Notes: a model not told the origin generated them from the sequence alone. Counted from the first letter of the stretch, positions 33,359 through 45,316 are shown. The stretch: DNA of 64,000 nt from Cryptomeria japonica (GCF_030272615.1 NC_081414.1:825682896-825746895); one strand, 5' to 3'. Numbers and translations are program-made.

Positions 33359-34556
33359 TGTAGTGTCCTAAAATTGCGACACTTGCAATTTCAACTGCAT
33401 TTGGGTCTTCACGATGGCGACGCAATGTTGAACCTGAATGGAGACCCCGAAACCTGTTTACAACACCAAAAACTGCATTTTTCTGCACCCTGGCCTGATC
33501 CCTCCTTGCACCCTGCTGTCCCTGGAGGTGGGACCATGGCGCCCAACGCCCTGGTCCCTGGCCCTATTTTGGGCCCGTCTCTTTTGGGCATCGGGTCTTT
33601 AAGTTTGGAATTCGGGAAATAATGTTTCCTGGTCAGCCTAAGGTCGGAAAAATCAGTCTATCAACCCTAATTGACAAGTATATAAACTACTTTTCCTCTC
33701 CTAGAAAGGGAGGAAGGAAATAAGAAAGAGCAAGACGCGGAAGCAATATTCAAACATTCAAACATTCAAGCATTCAAGCATTCCTTCAAGCAATTGAGCA
33801 TTCTAAGTCTCCATTCAAGGCCAGGTGTTGCATTCAAGACAAGGATTCAACCATTGAAGAGGAGATCACATACAACATACAACATACTACATACATTACA
33901 CCTTCGCATGTAAGAATACAAACATTCTTACAACAAGGTATCGGTACTTGTTTACATTACAAACATTTACATTTACAACATTCTCATTTCTTGGTTAATT
34001 CCAAAACTGGGGTTTGACCTAAAGGCAAACCCCTAATCCCTAACCCCCCAATCGTCCTCTCTTTTCTGTGTGTAGGTTGCAGGTACGCGACTATAATTGA
34101 AGATCTGGAATCCTTGTGCAGAGACGAACAGATCCACCTTCGTTTCGCGGATTTTTCAGAGGACCGTGTGCACGCCGGGCGCCATCGTCCTGTCAACTTT
34201 CGCTCAAATTTGCAGAACAACACCGTCTCGACATTTTACTGCTAATTCCAGGTTCCTAGCTTCATCCCATATCTCTATCTCTGTTTACAAGTGAATCTTT
34301 CTTACTTTACATACATTCCTAGTTCAATCATTCTATCTATATTCTTTACAAAAGAGGGCATCCTTGATGTCACAACCCTTGAAACTCATTTAGAATCCAA
34401 TCTTGCATTGCATGGGATTGGATCTTGTGGGTTTCAACCCCTCTTTTGAATGTAAAGTCTCCCCTAAGTGAAAACCATGAACCCTAGTGATCTCCCTTCT
34501 CTCTCCTTGGAGTTGGGGAGGGGAGAACAACTAGGGTTCGATTTTTCCACTTTACA
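33359..34556 (+). repeat. 5' LTR of the gag-only element
   Basis: 1,198 bp. It has a TATA box (GTATATAAAC, 33678-33687), tandem CAAACATTCAAGCATTC motifs (33750-33790), one forward GC-rich module (33531-33557) and one inverted module (34161-34190). It aligns with 39946-41206 except for a 63-bp difference at the forward module. Confidence 0.93.
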
Positions 34557-34558
34557 TT

Positions 34559-34578
34559 TTGGTGAACCCGATGTGAAC
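34559..34578 (+). promoter_or_regulatory. Primer-binding site of the gag-only element
   Basis: TTGGTGAACCCGATGTGAAC lies two bases after the 5' LTR. It differs at one position from the site of the Ty3 element at 25408-25427. The tRNA was not identified. Confidence 0.8.
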
Positions 34579-35742
34579 ATCCTCATTCTGATTATTCATG
34601 GTTAGATTTGAAAATTTTGTTTCCTTAATTACATTTCCATGTTTGATCTTTTGCAAATTTTAGAGGCTAATTGCATAAAAACCCTAAAATTTTCTTTTTA
34701 GTAATTAAACTTGTGGAATGTTTAATTGTTAATGCTTGTTTCAGATCTACCCTTCTATTGTAAATTATCAATTCATATTTGTGCTTTAATTCTGAAAATT
34801 AAGTGGTTAAATGTCAAAACCCTAATTTTTTAAAACCTTCTTGATTCAACCTTTGACTGATAATTCCACTGATCAAAACACTTCCAAATCGGCTGTAACT
34901 TTGGATTCCGCAACAAAATCACAATATCTCTCATCCCTGAAAATTTTGAAAAAAGTTGCGAGGACCGTGTGCACCCCGAGCGCCATCGTCCCCGACATTT
35001 TTTCTGAAATTTCGGGAGCTAGATCTTACTGTATTTTTCTGCTAAAATCCAAAATCTTGGCTGATTTTATCAATTTTAACACTTTCAAAATTAAAGTCAA
35101 AGTTGGTCTAGTGATTGCTTGGATAAAGGCTTATAATCATTCAAAAATTGTTGAAATTGAAATTTTGTATCAAAATTGTGTTCCTTACTGTACTAAATCT
35201 GAAAAGTGTGTTAGCATTCATTCGAAATTTCAGTGCTTTATTCAAATTTTTGCAATTTGTGACTTTTGAAATTAAGTGTCTAATTGCGGCAACCTTGATT
35301 TCCACTTTCAAAATTGAATTTTGCGTGAAATTGAGTCAATTTTTAAATTTCAAAACTTGCATTGCTTTTAGTATTCCCTCTAAAATCATAAAATTCAAAA
35401 TTTCAGTTTCCCTCTCTTTTTCAAAATTCAAATTCTGCATTTTTCAACAATCTTGGTAGGGTTCAATTTTGAGATTGCAACTTTAATTTGGCCTATCTAT
35501 AGATCGTAAAATCACTCAATTTTTTTAGATTAGCTTTAAAATCATCATCACTTTCATCCCTAAAAATTTCGAAAAAAGTTGCGAGGACCGTGTGCACTCC
35601 ATTCGCCACGGTCCCTGACATTTTTTCTGAAATTTTGGGAGATTGTCCTGATTGTATTTAACAGCTTAAATCTAGGAGATTGGCTGATTTTATTGAAATT
35701 TGTTACCTCTAAAATTCAAAATCTTCTCTCTCTCTTTAGTGC
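34579..35742 (+). other. Leader of the gag-only element, with two inverted GC modules
   Basis: AT-rich non-coding leader with two copies of a 30-bp GC-rich module (34962-34991 and 35585-35614, starting GGACCGTGTGCAC). Each sits in a longer repeated context of about 70 bp (TCATCCCT...TTTTTTCTGAAATTT). Short ORFs at 34841-35459 are not convincing. Confidence 0.65.
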
Positions 35743-38726
35743 ATGAGTTTTACAACAATAAGCCCTACTTACACTATTCCCGTTAGACGAAGCCTTAGAA
35801 TTAAGTCTTTCCAAGGTTTAATTACTGAGGAGATGGAACCTAATTTGAATGGCCTATTTAACGAGGACATGGGTAATTCTTCTAATCCTCTTAATGATGA
35901 AGAAGCTCTCCATGAGGTTTCTGTAGAACAACTTTCGAAATTGGATAACCAATTTGATGATTTTCGACAATGGATGTCTCAAGAATACCCCGATAGTCAA
36001 GCTCTACCCTTAATTGAGGGTCTAAAATGTATGGTTCAAAGTGATAAGAATGGAATTGATATTTTGCGTGGTATTGCACACATTGTGGATTCGAATGTGA
36101 TGCCTATGAAGAGTTGTGCTAAAACTTTAGGTTATACACAACCTCCTACTCAAGTCAATCATTCTATTCCTTTGACAACTCCTATTGCTAGTATACCTAC
36201 TTTTACATCAAACATAATGACTACTTCAATACAAGACATTCCGCCTATGATCACCAGTCATGGGGGCAATCCCTCGTCTTCAATCAACCCTCTTCCTTCA
36301 TTCAATCCAACTTCTTCATTCATTCCTTCAATGAGTGTTTCTATTATATCACCACAAATGAACATGACGCAAGGGGGCAATTCATTTAATCATTCCATTC
36401 CTCCTTGTAGTGTTCCTCCTTTCTAATCATCTCCTATGACTAACTATCATAGTGTCCCACCACCTTACTCTCAATCAATACCTTCTTTCAATAACATAAA
36501 ACCTCCATCACAATCTAACACGTCTAATATGAACTCTTCGACTGAAGCGACCATTAACAATCTTGCACAAACTGTCTCTTCTTTACAGCAACAAATTGCC
36601 TCTATGAATCAATCTAAGTTTAGTGTGCCCACATTTGATGTTGCGAGCCCACTTTCTCCTGACATTGTTCAAGCTATCCCCCCTAAACATGTTGAAATTC
36701 CGCATTTGGAGCTTTATAATGGTAAGGGTGATCCTCTAACACATGTTAAGACCTTTCAAACAATATGTACCGATTTTGCTTATGACCAAAGGTTGCTTGC
36801 AAAACTGTTTACTAGAACATTAAGAGATAAAGCCCTACAATGGTATTGCTCGTTGCTTTCTTATTCTATTACTTCTTTCGAACAACTTGCAAATGCTTTT
36901 ATTCAACAATTTCAAAACAATATAAGTCCTAAAGTTACTTTGATTGATTTAATGCATTGTAAACAAGGTGTTAAAGAAAAAGTGACTGATTTCATTGGTA
37001 GATATAAGCATTTTTATGCTCAAATTTCTTTTCCAGTACCTGACAATGATATTCAAAGAATATTTATTTCTAATTTACAAAAGATATTAGAGAAAAACTT
37101 TTGTTTTCTGAGTTTACTTCTTCCCAACAGTTGTGCGCAGCTCTTCACAATTATCAACTGACTGTGAGTCAAATGGAACAAGCAAATCCTATGGCTTTGA
37201 GTGATAAGGGTGATAGTAGTCAACAACCATTTGGGAAGTTTAAACCGAATAGAGAGTCCATTAAATTCAATGAAAACATCATCAACAACAATGTGAATGC
37301 AGCATCAGGTGTGCCTCCTATTTCTAAGTTTTTCAAGAAAGAAAGAAAGTTTACTCCTTTGAATGAATCATTGCATAGTATTATGAATAAGTTATTGGAA
37401 CAGAATGTGCTTACTCTTCCTCCTATAAAGCAAATAGATCCTGCAAAGATTAACTCACCCTATTTTGATAACAAATCTTTTTGTCAATTTCATCGTCATC
37501 CTGGGCATGATACTGAAAAATGTTTTGCTTTAAAGGGTAAAATTCAAGATTTGATTGATAATAACACTATCTCTGTTTCTGGTGTGAATGATAAAGGCAA
37601 CACAGCTGTAGCTCCTCCTAACCAAAATATTAAGATTTTTACTAATCCATTACCTTCTCATACCTCTAATGTGATTGATACTAATGCATCCTCTGTCTCA
37701 CCTAATGATCTTGTGTCTATGACTCCGAATGTGATTAACTTTGTAGAGCAGCAGAAAATCCCTAAAGAACCTTCCATCACATTTGATTCCAGTGAAACTA
37801 TCAGAGCACCTGATGGTCCTTTATATGTAGTTGCAAAAGTCAAGAATACACCTTGCCGTGGAGTGCTTATTGATCCTTCTTGTATGGTTAATGTCATTAC
37901 TGAAGAATTTCTTTTTACTTTGCAATCGAATCAAGTGATCTATGATGAAACAAATGTGGTTGTGAAACTATTTGATGCATTTTCTTCTCCTGCAATTGGT
38001 TCTATTACATTACCTATTGAGGTCCATAACAAATCCATTGATGTGGACTTTTCTATTATTCCATCATCTGAACAATTTCGTGTGAAGCTAGGCTATCCTT
38101 GGCTGTCTTCCATGAAAGCTATTGCTTCTCCTATTCACAAGTGTTTGAAATTTCCCCATAATGGTGAAGTTGTTACTGTCAATCATAGTCTCTTTAAACC
38201 AGCTGAAAGAACTTCTATCGTTCCTATTGATTACTTTTGGCCTAAACAATTCCAATCTCTTCCTCCACGAAGTGATCATATTTTTAAATCTTATCAAAAG
38301 TGGAAAAAAGATATGATCCTATCTCTAAGTGAACCTAGAAAACCCAAACTTGATATTCCTATTATTCTTGAGAAAGAAGTTCTTCCTTTGAAAGATAAAA
38401 CTAATGTCTTTCCTCAAGAAGATTCCCAACCCATCCCTATGAATGTGACTATGCCTATATCTAATAAACTTCCTAAAAGTAGACCTATACCTCCTCGTCA
38501 TGATGGGCTTGGTCTCCTTCCTAAACCAAATATTCCTCCCTTATATGGAGCAGTTCCTCCTCCTTCCTCTTATGGAGGGAAGAGACCTTCCTCTTCTCCT
38601 ATTGTTCAACCTAAGAGACCACAACCTAAACACCCAAGTGCTAAGGATGAGAACATTCCTCCTCCTCAATCTCCTCAACTTCCTACTAAGACTAGACGGA
38701 ATCATTTTGCACGTGAATGCCGATGA
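35743..38726 (+). pseudogene. Gag with CHHC knuckle and protease-like C-terminus
   Basis: Starts at the ATG 35743 (MSFTTISPTYTIP). The N-terminal 230 residues are Ser/Pro/Asn-rich and end in a TAA at 36424, after which the same frame continues. The capsid domain (Retrotrans_gag) lies at about 36690-37100, with LELYNGKGDPLTHVKTF, RDKALQWYCSL and ISFPVPDNDIQRIF. A frameshift near 37100 moves reading to the frame of 37101-38726. There follow a knuckle FCQFHRHPGHDTEKC (CX2HX4HX4C, near 37480-37530) and a protease-like fold with VLIDPSCMVNVIT (near 37865) and KLGYPWLSSMKAI (near 38090). The catalytic triplet reads Asp-Pro-Ser, so activity is doubtful. A Pro-rich tail ends at the TGA 38724. Confidence 0.85.
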
Positions 38727-39930
38727 AAGCGTCGTCTTAGAGCTCAGGCAGCTGCTTTTCAAACTTTGCAATCCCCAAAAACACCTTCAGCCAGTATTAT
38801 TCCATTTTCTCCTCAGCCGACGATTGAGCCAAAATCTCCTAAACATAAGATGCATGATGGTCTTGATCCAGTGTGAGTTAAAGATCCTATTTTTATAAAT
38901 CTTGATGATGATATAGATGAAAATGTTATTCATGATGAAAATGTTACTCCTGTTCATTCTGATAGTGAATATGAATATGTTGATGTTGATAACCATCTAT
39001 CTAACGAATTTTCTAAAGCACTTATCCTAGCTCCTAGACAAGAACAATGTGGCTCGGAACATGAACATAGCCCTTGTTTGGATCTTGTGATAGCTCCATC
39101 TGCTATGTTGGATGTTCCTCCTCTAGCGTGTTTCCTGCCTTCTCAAAATATTGATCAGCAAGATCGGGGGGTAGATGACGTGCTGGACTAGTTTCATTAG
39201 CATAGTAGACTCTCTCCTCCTCTCTTGATCTCTTTTGTTACTTCTTCTATGTGTTATTCTCATTCTTCTATTTGTTGTCCTTAGTGTTGTCAACTTGAGG
39301 ATGATGCAAAGCATTGAGATCTCTTTTGGTCTCTCTCATGTTGACTCAAAAGACACATGTGTTCCCTTCTTCTAGGTGACCTTCCTTGATTGGGGAATGA
39401 AGAACAATTATGCATACATACATATGATATACATGAATTATCATACAGCATACTGACCCCAAGGAAAGCGAAGTCACCTTGTGCTTTGTGTTTTGTGTCT
39501 ATTATCCTTGGGCTTATCTCACACTTGGGGGCTAAATCCTTGTGATAACGTGCTCCTTTCCCTTCTCATTTCTTATATGTATCACTACCTTAAAGCAATC
39601 ACCCTCGATGAGGCGTGTGCGATCGCTTTAACGTAGGGGGGCATACATCCCGTTCATATCTTTTCAAGATACTTGAAAATTTCTTGACAAATTTAGCTTT
39701 TCCTTGAAATTTTTTGATATCTTTCTTGCATGACTCATAGTGAGGGAACCTTACTACTGACAGTCATGGTTCTCCCTTGTGATCTTCCCTTTTACTTTGT
39801 CAACCGAATTCATAAGATCCTTAGTCCACTGGGGGCTTGGTGTATCTTGCCTCCTTGACGTGGTGAAAGTTTTTCAATGTTGTTTCCTTGTACTTTACCC
39901 GAAGTATGAGCGTACGCTTATACTCTCGCT
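38727..39930 (+). other. 3' region of the gag-only element, no pol
   Basis: An acidic coding remnant (DDDIDENVIHDENV, about 38900-38950) fades out by 39190. No RT or integrase motif is present in any frame I read. At least three G-run motifs precede the true polypurine tract: near 39522 (ACTTGGGGGCTAAAT), 39638 (GTAGGGGGGCATAC) and 39829 (ACTGGGGGCTTGG). Confidence 0.65.
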
Positions 39931-39945
39931 AAAGTGGGGGCTAAA
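39931..39945 (+). promoter_or_regulatory. Polypurine tract of the gag-only element
   Basis: AAAGTGGGGGCTAAA directly precedes the TGTAGCATC start of the 3' LTR. Confidence 0.75.
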
Positions 39946-41206
39946 TGTAGCATCATAAAATTGTGACACTTGCAATTTTGACTGCATTTGGGTCTTCACA
40001 ATGGCGACGCAACGTTGAACCTGAATGGAGACCCCGAAACCTGTTTACAACACCAAAAACTGCATTTTTCTGCACCCTGGCCTGATCCCTCCTTGTACCT
40101 TGCTGTCCCGGGAGGTGGGACCATGGCGCCCAGCGCCCTAGTCCTTCAGGGCTAGGGCGCCTAGCGCCCTGGTCCCCCAGGACCATGGTGCCCAGTGCCC
40201 TGGTCCCTGGCCCTATTTTGGGCCCGGTCTCTTCTGGGCATCGGGTCTTTAAGTTTGCAATTCGGGAAATAATGTTTCCTAGTCGGCCTAAGGTCAGAAA
40301 AATCAGTCTATCATCCCTAATTGACAAGTATATAAACTACTTTTCCTCTCCTAGAAAGGGAGGAAGGAAATAAGCAAGAGCAAGACGCGGAAGCAATATT
40401 CAAACATTCAAACATTCAAGCATTCAAGCATTCCTTCAAGCAATTGAGCATTCTAAGTCTCCATTCAAGGCTAGGTGTTGCATTCAAGACAAGGATTCAA
40501 CCTTTGAAGAGGAGATCACTTACAACATACAACATACTACATACATTACACCTTCGCATGTAAGAATACAAACATTCTTACAACAAGGCATCGGTACTTG
40601 TTTACATTACAAACATTTACATTTACAGCATTCTCATTTCTTGGTTAATTCCAAAACCGGGGTTTGACCTAAAGGCAAACCCCTAATCCCTAACCCCCCA
40701 ATCGTCCTCTCTTTTCTGTGTGTAGGTTGCAGGTACGCGGCTGTAATTGAAGATATGGAATCCTTGTGCAGAGACGAACAGATCCACCTTCGTTTCGCGG
40801 ATTTTTTGGAGGACCGTGTGCACGCCGGGCGCCATCGTCTCGTCAACTTTCACTCAAATTTGCAGAACAACACCGTCTCGACATTTTACTGCTAATTCCA
40901 GGTTCCTAGCTTCATCCCATATCCCTATCTCTATTTACAAGCGAATCTTTCTTACTTTACATACATTCCTAGTTCAATCATTCTATCTATATTCTTTACA
41001 AAAGAGGGTATCCTTGATGTCACAACCCTTGAAACTCATTTAGAATCCAATCTTGCATTGCGTGGGATTGGATCTTGTGGGTTTCAACCCCTCTTTTGAA
41101 TGTAAAGTCTCCCCTAAGTGAAAACCATCAACCCTAGTGATCTCCCTTCTCTCTCCTTGGAGTTGTGGAGGGCAGAACAACTAGGGTTCGATTTTTCCGC
41201 TTTACA
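39946..41206 (+). repeat. 3' LTR of the gag-only element, with expanded GC module
   Basis: 1,261 bp, the same ends as the 5' LTR and the TATA box repeated near 40338. It is longer because the forward GC module is present three times (40118-40144, 40149-40175, 40180-40206) against once in the 5' LTR. The inverted module is at 40811-40840. Confidence 0.92.
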
Positions 41207-41782
41207 AAATCCCACTTCACAACAAGGGAGATAGAGAGATAAGGATTCTCATTGTAACAACCATAGGGAAACATGGTAGGCACATAACAATCCATGAGCT
41301 AAAAAAACAAGGCTCTACAGGGACTCCCACCTATAGAGGGGGGAAAGGTACAGGTCCAAAGGGAGACAACCACCAAAGGGTGGGGCTCCGAAAACCTATC
41401 GCAACTGAGCACCTAAATAGAAGCCAAAATTGAGCAAACCCATAAAATTGAAAACCCGAACCTAACAAAAAACTAGGGCTGATAAAGGACCTGCAGAGTC
41501 AACCAAAAGGGAAATTAAAAATTCCATAGACACTTTGAGAGGAGATAAGCCTATCCAAAGAAGGAAGGTATGGAAAGCCCAATCTCAATAAGCCCTTGAG
41601 AGAATACCAAGGCAAGAAAAAACCCCACAACTAGCCTGCAAATAGACCCAAAACCATATGGATTGCCATCACCATCTTCATCCTCCTCCACAACACCCTC
41701 CAAAAAACTACAACCACTTATTCTTCCTTCACTCATGCATACCCTCATTCCTAGGGATTGAATTTGTTTTTTGATGTTATTG
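41207..41782 (-). mobile_element. Retroposon-like unit of unknown family, smaller part
   Basis: This is the part beyond the gag-only insertion, ending at the right copy of the 14-bp target duplication (41783-41796). A minus-strand ORF (41551-41748, MRVCMSEGRIS) with an acidic stretch starts close to this end, which is compatible with the 5' end being here. The family is unknown. Confidence 0.5.
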
Positions 41783-42009
41783 TCATGTATTGTTGGTTAT
41801 GTTTAAATATGTTTTATTATATTTTTCATTGTCAAAATATAAAAAATATTATATATATTACTTAACAAGTGAATATATATCACCATAATTATCTTACATC
41901 ACAACTAATATAGTAAAAATCATTTGAAGGTAAAATCACAATGGTGTGTCACCCTTTTATAAAGGAAGTGGCCAACACAATTAAAATTGTTTAACTTCGA
42001 CCACATAAA

Positions 42010-42022
42010 AGTGACATTTCTA
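42010..42022. repeat. Probable target-site duplication of the LINE, left copy
   Basis: AGTGACATTTCTA here matches AGTGTCATTTCTA at 55911-55923 in 12 of 13 bases. The right copy comes directly after the A-rich LINE tail. Confidence 0.6.
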
Positions 42023-42432
42023 GAAATCACAATATAAGGTATCATTAAAGTACCAGTCAAGTCGGAAAAACTATCGAATCCATTCCTTCTGAATGGCGTC
42101 ATGCGTATGGGGGATCGCGGGTTGCCGAGCTAGGGCACCGATGCCCTAGCTCATGGGCGGAAGTGCTTGCAGGTGTGTCAGGGGAGGGCAGTGGAGGACT
42201 GTGCAGGGTAGGGAGCGACCAAGGGTGTGGGGGGTGGAGCGGTGGTCTGCGGGTGGGGCTTTTGCTGTGCGTGGTTGGGGTTTAGTTTTTCTATAGGCCA
42301 AGGGTTTCTAGTGGGGCAGGGGGCTACGGCTGGCTCTTCCTCTCGGTGGTGTTTGGGAGGGGTGGGGTCTTGGGTGTTGTGCCTTCTCGCATGCCCCTTT
42401 GGGGTGTGGGTTCCTTATTTTTTTGAGATCCA

Positions 42433-43858
42433 ATGTCAAGTATTGGTGGTGAGGCCTTGAAGGCACCTCCCACCATGGATTTTTGTGCTACAATGGGCTC
42501 AAAATCCCCATCCCTTAGTATGAAGACTTTTAACAATAATTTTTTTTCCTCAGAATCGGGGTCTGGGAGTGCTGGTAGCTCTCGCATTATGAAGATTAAT
42601 GGTTGTCTGGAGAGATCCAGTGAGAGGCTGAAGCTGGTTATTCCTCCTGAGATGATAGCTGAAGACATTGAATACGTTTCAAAGCACTCGCTATATTGCA
42701 AGTTTTTGGGAATGAGGGTTTCTTTGCAGTTTTTAGGAAACTAGGCGCAGAGGACTTGGGCACCGAAAGGGGAAATGGAGATTATGCTACTGGAAAACAA
42801 CTACTTCATGGTTACTTTCAACTGCATGGAGCATCACAATAGGGTTTTTGAAGGAGGCTCGTATTTTTACAACCAGGTGGGGTTGTTCATCAAACCTTGG
42901 CATGCAGGGTTTAAACCTTTGGAGGAGCTCCCAAATAGGGTTCTAGTGTGGGTTCGTTTACTACGTTTTCCAATGGAATGTTGTCAGGAGGATGTGCTAT
43001 GGATGCTTTCCGCACTTCTTGGGAAGCCAGTGGAATCTTCAACACAAACCCTGGGGAGAAAGGTAATGACCTTTGCGCGTATCTGTGTTGAAATTGATCT
43101 TAGTAAACCTTTTCCATATGCTATAGATATGTGTGCGGGCTCTTATTCCTGGGTTCAATAGTTAGATTATGAGACTTTACCATTTTGGTGTCGTCTGTGT
43201 CATGAGCATGGTCATTTACAGTGCAAGTGCCTTAGATATAAACCAGGTGCGCTAACCTCAGCAGCCGACCCATAGCCTAGATGGGGTTGATAAAGGAAAA
43301 TCTGCTATGTCGGTTGAGGTAGTGGGTGCTGATGGTTTTGTCTCAGTTAAGACAAAGAACATGAATCGAGGATAAAAGAGGACCTTACAGGAGAGACAGG
43401 AGGAGGATACCTTTAACAGATTTGAGGCCTTGGATGACCTTAGCCAACAGGAAGTGAATCCGGGGTTAACCCCTTTGGATCAAGGTGCATTAGGGGGGGT
43501 CCCGGAAAGAGTAATTGAAGACTTTACCCAGGCTCTGCAAGTGGTTGGAAGCCAACAAATGGAGATGGATCAGCCAGTAGGGGTCTAAGTGGGACTCACT
43601 CCTGGTTCAGAGGTGAAATTGGTTTGGGGGGAGGGTTCTCCGACAACTCTGAAATTAGAACCAGCTGGGGTTAAAAGTAATAAGTCCTCCAGTCACCTGG
43701 GTCTGCATCGGAAAAATATTAAGAAAAGTGCCTCAGAGAAGAACTCAAAGGTTGGCAGGAAGAAGGATTTGGATAAAATCAAATTGATGGGGGAGAATTT
43801 GGTTGAGTCAGGGTCAGTAAAGACTCTGGATTCTCACTTTTCTAATCCTCCAAAATGA
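42433..43858 (+). pseudogene. LINE ORF1 (DUF4283-like with CCHC knuckle)
   Basis: Begins at ATG 42433. A stop at 42742 (TAG) and one near 43159 (TAG) interrupt one frame. The DUF4283-like part is at 42775-43160 (GLFIKPWHAGFKPLEELP, VWVRLLRFPMECC). It is followed by a knuckle CRLCHEHGHLQCKC (CX2CX4HX4C, near 43190-43235). A shift near 43260 leads to the last open part, 43589-43858. ORF1 proteins bind LINE RNA. Its TGA (43856-43858) overlaps the ORF2 ATG (43855-43857) in ATGA, which suggests termination-reinitiation. Confidence 0.85.
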
Positions 43859-44099
43859 TTGTGCTTTCATGGAATGTGAGGGGCTTGAATAGCTGCCCTA
43901 GACAAAAAGTTGTTCGGGAATTGATTAGGAATCATTCACCTGATGTCCTGTTCTTGCAAGAAACTAAAATTTCGGTGGAGAGTATGATGGGTCTGGTGTT
44001 GAAGCTCTGGGGGTGAGGCGAGTGTTAGTGTATTGGGGCAGCTGGTTCCTCTGGAGGGGTGGCCTGTCTTTAGAACCCTTTAAGGATTCGCCCTGTCTG
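43855..44099 (+). pseudogene. LINE ORF2, endonuclease N-terminus
   Basis: Starts at ATG 43855 with MIVLSWNVRGLNS, then DVLFLQETK, both catalytic-site motifs of the AP-type endonuclease that nicks target DNA. A frameshift near 44010 follows. The next segment (SSGGVACL) reads up to the LTR-element insertion at 44099. Confidence 0.88.
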
Positions 44100-45316
44100 T
44101 GATGAATACTAAGAGGGGGGGGGTGAATTAGTATACCAAAAATTACTGTACTCAAACACTTTATCAGTCTAGCAATAAATCGGTAAAACAGTTTAATTAA
44201 CAAACCAGTTAACACAAATGCAAACCAAACAACAAGTAAGGCATTCACCCATAGAAGCACAATCACCACAACACAAGAGATTTTGACATGGAAACCCAAA
44301 TGGGAAAAACCACGGTGAGATGAAACTCACAAGTAACTATCTGCAGAAGAGTAACCAGACCCGTTAAGGTCAGACCGGTTAAGGTCATACAATGTTCTTT
44401 ACCAGAACAGATCCTGTTAGGAATCTCAATCTCTGTTAGGAGATAAGTCTGATTAACGACTACATTGTGAGAGGATTTTAGATCCACAAATGTGAATCAC
44501 CTTGTTAGAGGATTTACAAAGGCTTTTCTAGGCCTACCCGATTAAGGGTTTCTAACTTGTCAAAGATGTGAGTAATCAACAAGTGAATGATCTAACAAAT
44601 AGCATAGTCTGCTTGGTTAGATCCATGATAGATTATTGCTAATTCATTTCAACATTACTTCAGTCTTCAATAAAATCCACACTCGGTTACAGTACACAGA
44701 CTTGATCTTTTCTGTTAAGATCGCATATTCAAGAACTCATCAACCACTTCAAACCCTAACATCTACACACACACACTGAAACCTTATACATGTCATCCTT
44801 AAAAGGAATCTAATTTCATGTCGGTCCAATAGGATTACATGGCAAGTTCCTAGGTTTATTGTATCTAGACACATTTGGTAACATGACACAAAATCACTGT
44901 CAAAGTGTCGGTGGATGGTAACTCATCACAAAGATATACCGGTTGGTAACTCATCACAGAGTATTATCGGTTTATACAACTTTACCAATTACCAGTTGGT
45001 AACTCAATACCGGTTTGAAACAAATACCGGTTTAGCAGATTACCGGTTGACAGAAATGAAGACTGGGAAAATGATAATTGTCGCTTATAGTTCCTTTGCT
45101 CCATTCCACTTGAGATCCTCGAACTGCTTGAGGTCCTCATGCTGCTTGAGATCCTCATGCCACTTGAGATCCGTAAACACTTTCTGCAAGACACCGATAG
45201 TCTAAAGACTATAACATAATACCGGTTGAGTATAACTCATACATACCAATAGTGATCTCATAGCAAGTGTGTGTCCATCAATGACAATCACAACATAATC
45301 ATCAAAAATGCCAGCA
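44100..45316 (-). repeat. 3' LTR of the non-autonomous element
   Basis: 1,217 bp, pairing with 50551-51764. It has many ACCGGTT motifs at 44930-45060 and four copies of an 18-bp unit (TGCTTGAGATCCTCATGC type) at 45107-45174. Confidence 0.95.

Larger units (their letters stand above)
33359..41206 (+). mobile_element. 7.85-kb gag-protease-only LTR retrotransposon (TR-GAG type)
   Basis: LTRs at 33359-34556 and 39946-41206 begin TGTAG and end TTTACA. Inside are a primer site, a leader, gag, a protease-like region and a polypurine tract, but no RT, RNase H or integrase. The flanks AAATT (33354-33358) and AAATC (41207-41211) match at four of five bases, a slightly decayed target duplication. It must have relied on enzymes from another element. 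Its primer site and CHHC knuckle match those of the 17.8-kb Ty3 element, which suggests a related helper. Confidence 0.88.

Noticed and set aside
42227-42460. Gly/Val/Trp-rich plus-strand ORF
   Set aside because: It is in the GC-rich 5' region of the LINE and overlaps the true ORF1 start in another frame.
45107-45174. CRISPR-like regular short repeats
   Set aside because: Four 18-bp tandem units without spacers, inside a plant LTR and present in both LTRs.
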